Made by a program: the position numbers and the translations under genes
Part shown: positions 26,357 through 35,991 of the stretch, piece after piece
Layout: every line of letters begins with the position of its first letter
Numbering within the stretch: the first letter of the stretch is position 1
NCBI RefSeq assembly: GCF_019880585.1
Contig: NZ_JAINVV010000008.1
Span: 248,001-312,000, forward strand
Direction of reading: 5' to 3'
DNA from: Sphingomonas colocasiae
GTDB taxonomy: Bacteria > Pseudomonadota > Alphaproteobacteria > Sphingomonadales > Sphingomonadaceae
Length of the DNA stretch: 64,000 nt
Notes under the pieces: generated by a model
Told to the model about the DNA's origin: nothing
Databases searched by the model: none
The model's input: only the letters and a program-made list of their open reading frames with translations

Positions 26357-27547
26357 TCAGGCGGCACGCTTTTCGAACTGCGCCTTTTGCGGACCGATCT
26401 TCGCGGCGAGCGACCAGAGCCCGTCGGTGTCGACATCGTAGACGTTCAGCGCATTGCCGGCCAACATCTTCTGGATATCCGTATCGGGCAGGCCGCCCAG
26501 GCTGATCGTCATCTTGTCCAGCGTCGCCGGCCAGGTGCCTTCGGGATGCGGATAATCGGTGCCCCACATGATCCGGTCGATGCCGATCTTGTAATAGGCC
26601 TCGGTCGTTTCCTCGTCGGGCAGCGCCGAACAGCCGACATGGATGTTGCGCGCGAAATATTCGCTCGGCTTCATCGTCAGGTTCGAATTATAATCGCCCA
26701 GCTTGCCGCTGGTGTGCTTCACCGACGCGCGCACATCCATCAGCTCGATCATCCAGGGGAACCAGAATTCGCCGCCGGCTTCGGTGAAGACGACATTGAG
26801 CCTGGGATAGAGTTCGAACACGCCGCCGAAGATCATCGTCCACATCGGCCGCGTCAGCCAGAAGGCATATTCGGAGAGATAGGTGCCGATCCAGCCGGGC
26901 TGGCTGGTGTCATAGGCCGGCGCGCCGCCCGAATGGAAATGAACGGGCATGTTCAATTCCTGCAGCAGATCCCACATCGGATAATATTTCCGGTGGTTGT
27001 ACATGGCGTAGCCGTCCATGATCGCGGGCAGGAACACGCCCTTCAGCCCGGCCTCGCGCGCCCAGCGTATCTCCTTCAGATTCTCGTCGACATCGTAGAG
27101 CGCGGGGATGACCGCCAGGCCGATGCGCCGCACCGGATCCTCGCGGCAGAATTCGGCGAGCCAGCGATTATGCGCGCGCCCGCCCGCCCATTGCAGTTCG
27201 GGATCGACGCCGAAGGGGCGCAGGCCGACATCGGCGCCAAAGGGTGGCGCGTTGCGCTCGGTGATGCCATCGGGGAACAGCACCTCCGCCGCAACGCCGT
27301 CATGATCGAGCACGCGGTTGCGGATCACCGGATCCCAGGCACCCTCCAGTCCGTCGCCAACGCGGGCGCGCCATTTGGTGTTGAAATCGTCGAGCAGGAA
27401 CAGCTTCTCATGCTCCTCGCGCATCTTGATCTCGCGCGCGACGCGCTCATCGAACTGCGCATGGTATCTGCTCTCCAGATAGTCGCGATAGCGCTCGGGC
27501 GGCAGGCCCGCATGGCCGTCGGACGAAATGACGAGATAGCGATCCAT
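26357..27547 (-). CDS. Amidohydrolase_2-family metal-dependent hydrolase/decarboxylase
   Basis: 396 residues from ATG 27547, preceded by AGGAGAG. Metal-site motifs are D10-x-H12 (SSDGHAG), H203-F-H205 (VHFHSG), a later histidine in NIHVGCSA, and GTDYPHPEG with the catalytic Asp. This is the ACMSD/2-pyrone/gamma-resorcylate decarboxylase superfamily (PF04909 type), which decarboxylates or hydrolyses aromatic acids and amides. It is flanked by an MFS carrier and LysR. Actual reaction unknown. Confidence 0.88.
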   Translation of the reverse strand: MDRYLVISSDGHAGLPPERYRDYLESRYHAQFDERVAREIKMREEHEKLFLLDDFNTKWRARVGDGLEGAWDPVIRNRVLDHDGVAAEVLFPDGITERNAPPFGADVGLRPFGVDPELQWAGGRAHNRWLAEFCREDPVRRIGLAVIPALYDVDENLKEIRWAREAGLKGVFLPAIMDGYAMYNHRKYYPMWDLLQELNMPVHFHSGGAPAYDTSQPGWIGTYLSEYAFWLTRPMWTMIFGGVFELYPRLNVVFTEAGGEFWFPWMIELMDVRASVKHTSGKLGDYNSNLTMKPSEYFARNIHVGCSALPDEETTEAYYKIGIDRIMWGTDYPHPEGTWPATLDKMTISLGGLPDTDIQKMLAGNALNVYDVDTDGLWSLAAKIGPQKAQFEKRAA

Positions 27548-27670
27548 GAAACTCACTCTCCTGCTGATGTCGGGCTGGGCCGGCCTTGTCGGCTCCACCG
27601 CCCATCCGATCCTTCTTCCCGAGAATACCGCGCCGCTCCCCGCCGCCACAAGGCAACCACCGCGCACAAA

Positions 27671-28948
27671 CTATCGCTCACAGGAAACGATCGAGGGCAC
27701 GGAAGCGCTGAATTCTGCCAATGCCGGGGTGATCAGGGTGTAGATGAGCAGCGCCGCCAGCGATCCGGCGAGGACGATGAAGGGCGCCGCCGGAAACAAT
27801 TGATAGAGCATGACGGCGACGATCGGCGGCACGACGATCGCGGCGCCCGCGATCGCCGAGAGCGCGCCGGCCACCGCGCCCTGGCCGATATCGGGCGCGA
27901 CGAGCGAGGCGCCCGCGCTGAAACCCGGCCGCGCCAGGCCGTAGCCCAGATTGACGAGCGCGAAGGCGGCGACGAGCGCTGGATAGCCCGGCAGCAACAC
28001 GATGAGCGCGTTTCCGGCCAGCGCCAGCGCCGCCCCCCAGCGCAGCAGAGCGCGCGGCATCATGCCGCCGATCCCGATCAGCCCCCATTGCGCGACAAGG
28101 CCCGCGACCGCGCCCGCGACCATCGCGATGCCGATCGCCCCCTGCGCCGCGATCGGCGGCACAGCCAGCCGATCGATGACGAGAAAGCCGAGCGTATAGG
28201 TGTTGGCGGCCTGCGCCGAACTGACGACGAAGCCGTAGAGCAGGAACGGCCGCACCTTCGCGTCGCGCCAGATGTCGCGCGCCGTCATCCCGCTATCCTC
28301 GCCCGGCCCGGCAAGGTATCGCGGCGTGTCGCGTGGCAGCGCCACCGCGACGAGCAGCAGGATCGCGGCGCCGCCCAGCCCGAACAGGAACATCGGCCCG
28401 GCAAGGCCGGCCGGCGGCAGGATCAGGAACGGCGCCATCGCCGGCCCCAAAATCGTGCCGAGGCTGAGCGCACCGCCAAGCGCCGCGATCGCGCGCACAC
28501 GCGCCTCGCCGCTGCTGTGATCGGCGACATAGGCCTGCGCTGCCGTGGCCGACGCCGATCCGAAGATGCCGTAGCTGGAGCGGATCACCAGGAAAGCGAG
28601 AAAGACGATGAAGGGCGCCGCCATCCGGTCGAGCCCGGCGAGCACGACCAGCCCGCAGCCCATCATCGAAAAGACGAAGCCGCACAGCCCGACCAGGATC
28701 AGCGGCTTGCGGCCGCGCCGATCGGACAGCCCCGCCCAATAGGGCGACGAGATCGCCCACATCAGCGCCGACAGCGAAAAGATGCCGGCGATCAGGAAAT
28801 CGGAGATCCCGATCTCGCGGCCGACCGTCGGCATCACCGAGATCAGCCCGGTATTGCCGATCGCGGTCGCCAGCGTGGTCGCGAACAGCGCGGCGAAGGC
28901 GAGGCGCGGCAGGCGCGAACCCGCCGCGTCGATTGCCATCCGGTTCAT
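27671..28948 (-). CDS. MFS transporter (drug/metabolite H+ antiporter-like)
   Basis: 425 residues, 12 hydrophobic segments. The motif SPYWAGLSDRRGRKPLILVG between segments 2 and 3 and GTILGPAMAPFL in segment 5 (motif C-like) point to the DHA1 antiporter branch rather than the symporters elsewhere in the window. It follows the receptor gene by 24 bases, so export of a toxic intermediate or uptake of a substrate are both possible. Confidence 0.85.
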   Translation of the reverse strand: MNRMAIDAAGSRLPRLAFAALFATTLATAIGNTGLISVMPTVGREIGISDFLIAGIFSLSALMWAISSPYWAGLSDRRGRKPLILVGLCGFVFSMMGCGLVVLAGLDRMAAPFIVFLAFLVIRSSYGIFGSASATAAQAYVADHSSGEARVRAIAALGGALSLGTILGPAMAPFLILPPAGLAGPMFLFGLGGAAILLLVAVALPRDTPRYLAGPGEDSGMTARDIWRDAKVRPFLLYGFVVSSAQAANTYTLGFLVIDRLAVPPIAAQGAIGIAMVAGAVAGLVAQWGLIGIGGMMPRALLRWGAALALAGNALIVLLPGYPALVAAFALVNLGYGLARPGFSAGASLVAPDIGQGAVAGALSAIAGAAIVVPPIVAVMLYQLFPAAPFIVLAGSLAALLIYTLITPALAEFSASVPSIVSCER

Positions 28949-28972
28949 GACGGGCCTCGCATTCCGCCGGGG

Positions 28973-31315
28973 TCAGAACCGCAGCCGGGCCTCCGCGCCG
29001 AAGGTGCGGGGATCGCCCCATTGGCGGACGGTGAACAGGCCGAGGTTGATCGCGGCGGTCCAGTATTTCTTGTCGGTGAGGTTGCGGCCCCAGACCGAGA
29101 ATTCGAACTCCGTCCCGCCGCCGAGATCGATGCCGCCCAGGGTGACGCGCCCGTCGAGCAGGCCATAGGCGATGCGCTTGGTCAGCGGATCGGGGGCGAT
29201 GTTGCTGTGCTGCGAACCGCGCCACGAATAATTGAGGCTGGGGGTCAGATCGACATCGCCCATCGGGATGCGCCACTGCCCGCCGATCTGGAAATTATGC
29301 TTGGGCACGAGCGGAATGACGTAGCTGTTCGTGACATCCTGTCCATTGGGCAGGATGAACTCGTCATATTTGGCGTCGACATAGCCATAGCCGAAATTGA
29401 GCGTGAGATTGTCGACCGGGCGCACCTGCCCTTCAAGCTCGAAGCCGGTATAGCTGGCCTTGCCGGCATTGATGATGTTGGTGGTGATGAGCGCGGGGAC
29501 GAACACGCCCGCCTGAAAATCCTTGTAGATGCTGTGATAGACGGCGGCGTTCAGGCTGAGGCGTCCATTCATGAAGATGCCCTTGGTGCCGAGCTCGAAC
29601 GAGGTGAGCTTTTCGGGATCGAAGGGCGTGTTGAACGCCGAATTGTTCGCCGCGGTATCGTTGAACCCGCCGCTCTTGAAGCCCGTCGCGAAGCGCGCAT
29701 AGACGTTGAAGTCACGCTGGATCGCGAAGGAGATGCTCGCCTCGGGCGTCAGCCGCGACCAGGATTTCTGGTTCTCGAGCGGGATCAGGTCGTAAGGGCC
29801 GGGTCCGTTGCCGCTGGGCAGCACACCCGAAGCGGGGCCGCCGCTGCGCGTGACCGGATTCCCGTTCGCATCGCGCTGGAACACGCCAGACAGCGGATTG
29901 GCCGGATTGGCGGCATAGTTGCTGTACGAGAAGAACAGGTTGCGGACGCGCTTGGTCTCCTTGGTCCAGCGCAGGCCGGCGGTCACGTCCAGCCGGTTGT
30001 CGAGCGCCGAGGGACTCCAGGTGAACTGGCCATAGCCCGCGATCGACTTGTTGCGCGCGCCGCGATCGCTCAGGTCGTAGCGGTTCTTGACGCCGAGCTG
30101 CACCGACCAGCGCGGATTGTACACGCCATAGCTGTCGCGCATGTAGAAGGCGCCGAGCGTGTAGCGGAAATCGTCGCTCGTCCCGATCACCTGCAATTCC
30201 TGGGTGAACTGGCGATAGTCGTTGTCGAGCGTGAAGCGCAGCAGATCGGAGACGGTGCCGTCGAAATCGCTGTTGCTGCGCGTCTTGAGATTGCGCCAGG
30301 CGGTGATCGATTTCAGCGTCACTTCGCCGAAGGGCGTCGCGCCCGCATCATATTCGGCGGTCACGGCATGGCCATGGACGCTGAAATCGCTGCGCCCGGT
30401 GGCGTCGGTCGCGATGCCGCGGGGGCGTTCGGTGTAGATGGAATTGGCGATCAGCGGATACAGCGCCTTGAGCGATCCGGTGGGCGAGATCAGGCCCGGC
30501 GCGCTGATCGCCAGCATGACGCCGGTGCCCTTGCTGTCCGTGATGTCATAGGCATAGCCGATCGACAGATTGCTCGTCGGTTCCCACAATATGTCGGCGC
30601 GCGCCGCCACCTGCTCCTGCTCGCCGAAATCGCCATGCGCCGGCCCGCTATTCTTGTAGAAGCCACCGAACTGCCGGCCCGAGACGCCGAACTTCATCTT
30701 GATCGCGCCGAGCCCGCTTTCGATCGTCGGCACGTTCACCATCAGCCTTTGGGTGTAGAGACCATCCTCGCCGATCCCGAGCAGCAGCTGGCCGCCGAAT
30801 TCGCCGCTGGGCTTGCGCGTGACGAGGTTGATCGCGCCGCCGATCGTATTCTTGCCGTACAGCGTGCCCTGCGGCCCGCGCAGCACCTCGACGCGCTGGA
30901 GATCGACGGTGTCGAACGCGGCGCCCGTCGACTTCGAGACGGGCACGCCGTCGATGTAGATGCCGACGGGCTGGTCGCGGCCCAGGCTGGTGTCGCCCGC
31001 AGGCGCAAGGCCACGGATCGAGATCAGCGGGCTCCAGGAATTGCCGACGGTCTCGTTGATCTGGATGTTCGGAACGACGGTGCCGATCGCGGTGACGGTG
31101 GTCGCGCCCGCATTTTCGAGCCGCTGCTCGCCGATCGCCGAAACCGAGATCGGAACATCGACCAGCCTTTCCTCGCGGCGCTGCGCGGTGACGACGATCT
31201 CGTCATTGACGGGGGCGGCGGATTCAGCGGATTCGGCCTGGGCGAAGGCCGGCCCGGCACACAGAGTGGCAGCGGCGGTGTTCATCAGCATGATCAATCG
31301 GGCGCGACGATTCAT
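28973..31315 (-). CDS. TonB-dependent outer-membrane receptor
   Basis: 780 residues. The signal peptide ends about residue 26 (AGPAFA), the TonB box is DEIVVTAQRREE, and the plug contains SIRGLAPAGDTS, YIDGVPV and VEVLRGPQGTLYGKNTIGGAINLVT. The last residue is Phe (ARLRF). There is no STN domain. It is the upstream member of a minus-strand run with an MFS carrier and amidohydrolase and probably imports their substrate. The 232 bases upstream (31316-31547) separate it from lrp and must contain its promoter; no clear operator is seen there. Confidence 0.92.
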   Translation of the reverse strand: MNRRARLIMLMNTAAATLCAGPAFAQAESAESAAPVNDEIVVTAQRREERLVDVPISVSAIGEQRLENAGATTVTAIGTVVPNIQINETVGNSWSPLISIRGLAPAGDTSLGRDQPVGIYIDGVPVSKSTGAAFDTVDLQRVEVLRGPQGTLYGKNTIGGAINLVTRKPSGEFGGQLLLGIGEDGLYTQRLMVNVPTIESGLGAIKMKFGVSGRQFGGFYKNSGPAHGDFGEQEQVAARADILWEPTSNLSIGYAYDITDSKGTGVMLAISAPGLISPTGSLKALYPLIANSIYTERPRGIATDATGRSDFSVHGHAVTAEYDAGATPFGEVTLKSITAWRNLKTRSNSDFDGTVSDLLRFTLDNDYRQFTQELQVIGTSDDFRYTLGAFYMRDSYGVYNPRWSVQLGVKNRYDLSDRGARNKSIAGYGQFTWSPSALDNRLDVTAGLRWTKETKRVRNLFFSYSNYAANPANPLSGVFQRDANGNPVTRSGGPASGVLPSGNGPGPYDLIPLENQKSWSRLTPEASISFAIQRDFNVYARFATGFKSGGFNDTAANNSAFNTPFDPEKLTSFELGTKGIFMNGRLSLNAAVYHSIYKDFQAGVFVPALITTNIINAGKASYTGFELEGQVRPVDNLTLNFGYGYVDAKYDEFILPNGQDVTNSYVIPLVPKHNFQIGGQWRIPMGDVDLTPSLNYSWRGSQHSNIAPDPLTKRIAYGLLDGRVTLGGIDLGGGTEFEFSVWGRNLTDKKYWTAAINLGLFTVRQWGDPRTFGAEARLRF

Positions 31316-31547
31316 AATCCCTCCTCAGTATCCGCCGAAAGGGATCGGTATCGCGCCGGCCGACGGCCGACATTGCCCCCTCCCATCAATGCTGCGATTT
31401 TCGCAGTCAGAACAGTATCTTGCTTACGAAATGCGGACAGATTTCGTTCGAAGACCGTAACATCATCCTTGCCGATGCGCCGTTCATCAACAAGGCCACG
31501 GCCAAGATCAGACTGTTTCCGCTCGACTTTCAAAACCCCTGTGGCGG

Positions 31548-32042
31548 CTAGCGGGCGATCCGTGGATCGCGATGCCGAATGGGGAAGCCCGTAAAGGCCT
31601 TGCTCTGCTTCATCAGGACATGGGAGGTAATCTTGTCGATGCCGAGCGGCGAAGCGAGCAGATGGTCCGACAGCGCGCGCCACCCCTGGATATCGGGCAC
31701 CGCGATCTTGAGCAGATAATCGAAGGACCCGCTCAGTTCGAGCACTTCGACGATGTCGTCGATCCGGGCGACCGCCTGTTCGAACCGGCCGAAATCCTCG
31801 GGATGGTGGCTCTTCAGCGTCACTTCCGCCAGCACGATGATGGTGGGCGCGATCCGTTCGGCCGCCACGCGCGCGTGATAGCCGATGATGACACCCGATT
31901 TCTCGAGCGCGCGTACCCTGGCCAGGCATGCGCTGGGCGACAGGTTGACCGCTTCGGACAGCGCCTGATTGGTGATGCGTCCGTCGCGCTGCAGGCGGTC
32001 CAGGATGGCGAGATCGATTCGATCCAAAAGATTCTGCTGCAC
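31548..32042 (-). CDS. Lrp/AsnC-family transcriptional regulator
   Basis: 164 residues. The N-terminal helix-turn-helix (residues 5-55) reads LDRIDLAILDRLQRDGRITNQ with SPSACLARVRALEKSGVI. The C-terminal RAM ligand domain includes GSFDYLLKIAVPD. It is divergent from astA across 271 bases holding nested hairpins. Lrp-type regulators often respond to amino acids, so control of the neighbouring arginine genes is plausible but not shown. Confidence 0.93.
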   Translation of the reverse strand: MQQNLLDRIDLAILDRLQRDGRITNQALSEAVNLSPSACLARVRALEKSGVIIGYHARVAAERIAPTIIVLAEVTLKSHHPEDFGRFEQAVARIDDIVEVLELSGSFDYLLKIAVPDIQGWRALSDHLLASPLGIDKITSHVLMKQSKAFTGFPIRHRDPRIAR

Positions 32043-32183
32043 GGCCGTCCTTCCGATGGGGCTTCAATCCTCGCACTAGCGCGGCTCGCGAACAAGAAGC
32101 TGCGTTCCTGACACTGTTTCACCGCAGAAATTGCGGCGATCTGACCGGCCTTCCGTCACCCCTTCGCCGACGGCAGCGCTAGA

Positions 32184-32270
32184 GCGTTTCCACGATAAGC
32201 GGAAACGCCCTTGTCTTTCGCGGTCGCATTTTCCGGGCCGTTGGCCGTCAACGGTCAAACTTGAAAATGC
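32184..32270. repeat. Nested hairpins in the lrp-astA intergenic region
   Basis: A first hairpin pairs GCGTTTCC (32184-32191) with GGAAACGC (32201-32208). A second pairs GCATTTTC (32226-32233) with GAAAATGC (32263-32270) and encloses an inner CCGTTG/CAACGG stem (32238-32254). The block ends 43 bases before the astA start. It may be a dispersed repeat unit or a leader structure; the TTGAAAATG edge resembles the fourth hairpin of the array at 25224. Confidence 0.6.
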
Positions 32271-32313
32271 TCCAAGGCTGTCCGATCGAAATTTGAGGGG
32301 AGACAGTGCCGGC

Positions 32314-33309
32314 ATGCTCGTCCGGATCGCGACCATCGAGGATAGCGACGCATTGCTGGCGCTCGCCCGCAAGGGCGGCGCGGGGCTGACCAACCTGCCG
32401 CCCGATCGCGACGCGCTCGCCGCGCGCGTTCGGGCCAGCACCGAAGCCATCGCCGACCCCGAAGCACCCGGCCCGATCGTGCTTGTCCTGTCGGACGGCG
32501 CGGACCTGATCGGCTGCGGCATGGTGTTTCCGCGCGTCGGCGTCGACTGGCCATTCTACAGCTATCGCATCAGCCGGACGAACCAGCGATCGGCGGTGAC
32601 CGGCCGGCGCGTCTCGTTCCGCATGCTGACGCTGACCAACGATCTCGACGGCCATGCCGAGGTCGGCGGGTTGCTCGTCGATCCCGCCTTCCAGGGCCGC
32701 GCCGCCGGTGCCTTGATGTCGCGCAGCCGCTATCTCTTCATCGCCGGGCATCGCGCACGCTTCGGGGAAAAGGTGATCGCAGATCTGCGCGGCGTCCATA
32801 TCGACGGACATTCCCCCTTCTGGGATGCGGTGGGCCGCCGCTTCTACGACATGCCGTTCGAGGAGGCCGACCGGCTCAACGCGCTGACCGGCAACCAGAT
32901 GATCGCCGATATGGGGCCGCGCCATCCGATCCACGCCAATCTGCTGAGCGACGAGGCTCAGGCAGCGATCGGGCAGCCGCATGCCGATGGCCGGCGCGCG
33001 CGCGACCTGCTGCTGGCGGAGGGATTTCGCGAGGATGGCTATATCGACATTTTCGATGCCGGGCCCACGCTGATCGCCGAGATCGACGGGCTCGCGTCGA
33101 TCCGGTCGAGCAGAGTCGACCGGATCGACGCCATCGAGCCATGCGGCGCCGATGGCGTCGACAGCCTGATCGCCGCGCATGAAGGCGGCGATTTCCGCGT
33201 GATGCGCGCGCCGGTGCTGCGCGGCGCATCGGGCATCGCGATCGCGCCGGAGACGGCGGCGGCGCTCAAGCTGGGCAAGGGCGACATGGCACGGCATACG
33301 CGTTTCTGA
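32314..33309 (+). CDS. astA: Arginine N-succinyltransferase
   Basis: 331 residues, start ATG 32314 (family length about 340). Recognisable AstA features: N-terminal [65 protein letters not shown] and [19 protein letters not shown], then the AstA-specific C-terminal half. It transfers succinyl from succinyl-CoA to arginine, the first step of the arginine succinyltransferase pathway. astB follows 38 bases later; astC, astD and astE are not in this window. Confidence 0.95.
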   Translation: MLVRIATIEDSDALLALARKGGAGLTNLPPDRDALAARVRASTEAIADPEAPGPIVLVLSDGADLIGCGMVFPRVGVDWPFYSYRISRTNQRSAVTGRRVSFRMLTLTNDLDGHAEVGGLLVDPAFQGRAAGALMSRSRYLFIAGHRARFGEKVIADLRGVHIDGHSPFWDAVGRRFYDMPFEEADRLNALTGNQMIADMGPRHPIHANLLSDEAQAAIGQPHADGRRARDLLLAEGFREDGYIDIFDAGPTLIAEIDGLASIRSSRVDRIDAIEPCGADGVDSLIAAHEGGDFRVMRAPVLRGASGIAIAPETAAALKLGKGDMARHTRF

Positions 33310-33347
33310 AGCGCATCCGGCCCATCGACAGGAAGGACATCAAATCA

Positions 33348-34631
33348 ATGCAGGTGCGTGAGATCAATTTCGACGGGCTGGTGGGTCCTCTCCACAATTA
33401 TGCGGGACTCTCGCTCGGCAATGTCGCGAGCGCGAGCAACGCCGGGGACACGTCGCATCCGCGTGCCGCCGCGCTTCAGGGCCTGGCCAAGATGCGGACA
33501 TTGCTCGATCGCGGCCTGGCCCAGGGCTTCCTGCCGCCGCTGCGCCGCCCCGCGATCGGGGCGCTGCGCGGCCTGGGCTTCGCGGGCGCCGACCATCACG
33601 TGTTGCGCCAGGCGGCCGATGCGGATCCCGTGCTGTTCAACAATGCCTGTTCGGCATCGTCGATGTGGACCGCCAATGCCGCGACCGTGATCGCCGCGGC
33701 CGATGCGCGCGACGGCCGTGTCCACCTCGTCACCGCCAATCTCGATACGATGCTGCACCGCAGCCTGGAGGCCGCCGAGACCTTCGCCAATCTCCGCCGC
33801 GTCTTTGCCGACGAACGGCATTTCGCGGTGCATGCGCCGCTGGCGCCGGGCCGGCATCTGAGCGACGAGGGCGCGGCCAATCACATGCGCATCGCCCCGC
33901 ATCACGGGGCGGCCGGGCTCAACATCTTCGTCCATGGCGAGGAGCGCGGCGGACGTTTTCCCGAACGCCAGTGTCGGCGCGCGGGCGAAGCGGTCGCGCG
34001 GCTGGCTGGGCTGAACGAAGACGGCGCCTTGCATATCCGCCAGTCGGCGGCGGCGATCGCGGCGGGCGCATTCCACAACGACGTCGTCGCCGTCGCGAAC
34101 GAGACCGTCCTTCTCGCCCACCCCCAGGCCTTCGACGAGGATGCGCGGGCCTTCGCGCGCATCGCCGAACTCATGCCCGACGCGCATCTGATCGCGGTGG
34201 AGGGCGTGTCGCTCGACTCGGCGGTGCGCAGCTATCTGTTCAATTCGCAGCTCGTCACGCTCGAACCCGGCGTGATGGCGCTTGTCCTGCCTTCCGAAGT
34301 CGATCGCGACCCCGATGTGAAGGCGGCGATCGACCGGCTGGTCGCCGCAAACAATCCGATCGCGGAAGCGATCATCGTCGATGTCCGCGAAAGCATGCGC
34401 AACGGCGGCGGCCCCGCCTGTCTGCGGCTGCGCGTGCCGGCGAGCGAGGCCGCCATCGCCGGGATCGATCCCGCCTTCCTGCTCGACGAACGACGCTGGG
34501 ACGCGCTGGCGCGGCTGGTCGAGAGCTGGTGGCCCGAGACCATCGCGCCGCACGACCTTCGCGATCCCGACCTTTGGTCGGCGGTGGCGGCGGCGCACGA
34601 CGCGCTCGACTCCCATCTGGCGAAGGGATGA
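33348..34631 (+). CDS. astB: N-succinylarginine dihydrolase
   Basis: 427 residues (usual length about 440). The N-terminus [21 protein letters not shown] is diagnostic. The active-site Cys358 lies in [13 protein letters not shown], and [16 protein letters not shown] is intact. It hydrolyses succinylarginine to succinylornithine, CO2 and ammonia in the cytoplasm. An AAGGA ribosome site lies about 9 bases before the ATG. The stop is only 5 bases from the end of the convergent MFS gene. Confidence 0.96.
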   Translation: MQVREINFDGLVGPLHNYAGLSLGNVASASNAGDTSHPRAAALQGLAKMRTLLDRGLAQGFLPPLRRPAIGALRGLGFAGADHHVLRQAADADPVLFNNACSASSMWTANAATVIAAADARDGRVHLVTANLDTMLHRSLEAAETFANLRRVFADERHFAVHAPLAPGRHLSDEGAANHMRIAPHHGAAGLNIFVHGEERGGRFPERQCRRAGEAVARLAGLNEDGALHIRQSAAAIAAGAFHNDVVAVANETVLLAHPQAFDEDARAFARIAELMPDAHLIAVEGVSLDSAVRSYLFNSQLVTLEPGVMALVLPSEVDRDPDVKAAIDRLVAANNPIAEAIIVDVRESMRNGGGPACLRLRVPASEAAIAGIDPAFLLDERRWDALARLVESWWPETIAPHDLRDPDLWSAVAAAHDALDSHLAKG

Positions 34632-34636
34632 TCAGC

Positions 34637-35977
34637 TCAGATCGCGACCGGCGCCAGCGCCGCACGGCGCGAAAGCGCGCCATGCGCTGCCAGCACCAGC
34701 GCAGCGCATAGGGGCGGCACGGCGACGGCGAAGAAGATCCGGTCGATCGGATAGCCGGCCGCCAGCAGGGCTCCGCCCGCCATCGGCCCCACGATCGATC
34801 CGATCCGGCCGACCGCCAGCGCCGCGCCGATGCCGGTCGAGCGCAGGGCGGTGGGATATTGCCCCGTCGTGAAGGCGCTGAGCCCGGTCTGCGTACCGAC
34901 CGAGAAGACACCCGCGACGAACACGCTCACGATCAGCGGCGTCATCGCGACCCCGCTCAATCCGATCGCGACGATGCTGAGCGCACCCGACAGAAAGGCC
35001 CCGATCAGCACCGGATAGGGGCTGTAGCGATCGATCAGCCAGCCGAGCACCACGCCGCCCAATGCGCCGCCCAGATTGAGCGCCATCGCGGCGGCGATGC
35101 CGGTATCGAGCGAAAGCCCGCGATCCTTGATGATCAGCGGCAGCCAGCTCATCAGGAAATAGATCACCAACAGGCTCATGAAGAAGGCGATCCACAGCAT
35201 CGCCGTCGGCCCGGCGCGGCGATCGCTGAACAAGGATGCCAGCGAGGCGCGCGTCGCGGCCGGTTCGTCGGCGAAGAAGGTGCAGCCCGGCTGCGCCGCC
35301 GCCGGCACGATCGCCCGCATGACGCGCGAAAGCGCGGCTTCATGCCCCGCCCCCGCGCGCAGCAGGAAACGCGGGGATTCGGGCAGGGCGGCGATCAGCA
35401 CGGGCACCAGCGCCAGCGGCGCGAGCCCGCCGGCGATGAACACCGAATGCCAGCCAAAGGCCGCGATCAGATGCATGCTGAGATAGCCGCCGAGCACGGC
35501 GCCGAGCGGGAAGCCGCCGAAGACGAGCGCGACCATGGTCGCGCGTATCCGCCGGGGTGCGAATTCGGCGGTGATCGCCATGATGTTGGGAATGGCGCCG
35601 CCAAGCCCGAAGCCGGCAAGGAAGCGCAGCCCCAGCAGCATCCACCAGCTCTGCGCCGCCGCGGTGGCGAGCGTGAGCGCGCCGAAGCACAAGGTGGAGA
35701 GGATGATGACCCGGCGTCGCCCGAACCGATCCGAAAGCATGCTGAAGATGAGCTGGCCGAGCATCAGCCCGGCAAGGCCGGCGCTGAAGATCGGGCCGAA
35801 ACTCTTGCCGTCCACGCCCCAGTCCTCGGCGATGACCGGGGTCACGAAGGCGATCGACTGGGTATCGAATCCGTCGAGCATCGCGACGAACGCGCAGAGC
35901 AGGAAGACGCGGAACTGCAATCCGCCGATCGGCGCGTCGTCGATGGCGCGCGCGATATCCAGCCTTGTATCGGCCAT
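34637..35977 (-). CDS. MFS transporter, aromatic acid:H+ symporter (AAHS)-like
   Basis: 446 residues from ATG 35977, chosen because GAGGGAGGA precedes it; an ATG at 35995 overlapping the upstream stop is the alternative. The AAHS hallmark in segment 1 is present (AMLDGFDTQSIAFV, the DGFD motif), as is SDRFGRRRVI in loop 2-3 and PESPRFLL in the central loop. Known relatives (PcaK, MhpT, BenK) import aromatic acids. It is the last gene of the minus operon that starts with an intradiol dioxygenase, fitting aromatic-acid uptake. Confidence 0.9.
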   Translation of the reverse strand: MADTRLDIARAIDDAPIGGLQFRVFLLCAFVAMLDGFDTQSIAFVTPVIAEDWGVDGKSFGPIFSAGLAGLMLGQLIFSMLSDRFGRRRVIILSTLCFGALTLATAAAQSWWMLLGLRFLAGFGLGGAIPNIMAITAEFAPRRIRATMVALVFGGFPLGAVLGGYLSMHLIAAFGWHSVFIAGGLAPLALVPVLIAALPESPRFLLRAGAGHEAALSRVMRAIVPAAAQPGCTFFADEPAATRASLASLFSDRRAGPTAMLWIAFFMSLLVIYFLMSWLPLIIKDRGLSLDTGIAAAMALNLGGALGGVVLGWLIDRYSPYPVLIGAFLSGALSIVAIGLSGVAMTPLIVSVFVAGVFSVGTQTGLSAFTTGQYPTALRSTGIGAALAVGRIGSIVGPMAGGALLAAGYPIDRIFFAVAVPPLCAALVLAAHGALSRRAALAPVAI

Positions 35978-35991
35978 CGGCCCGTCCTCCC

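Noticed and set aside
26288-31594. A 1768-codon open frame on the plus strand
   Set aside because: It lies antisense to amidohydrolase, MFS and TBDT genes. Its low-complexity Arg/Gln/Asp/His-rich translation is typical of a complementary-strand shadow.
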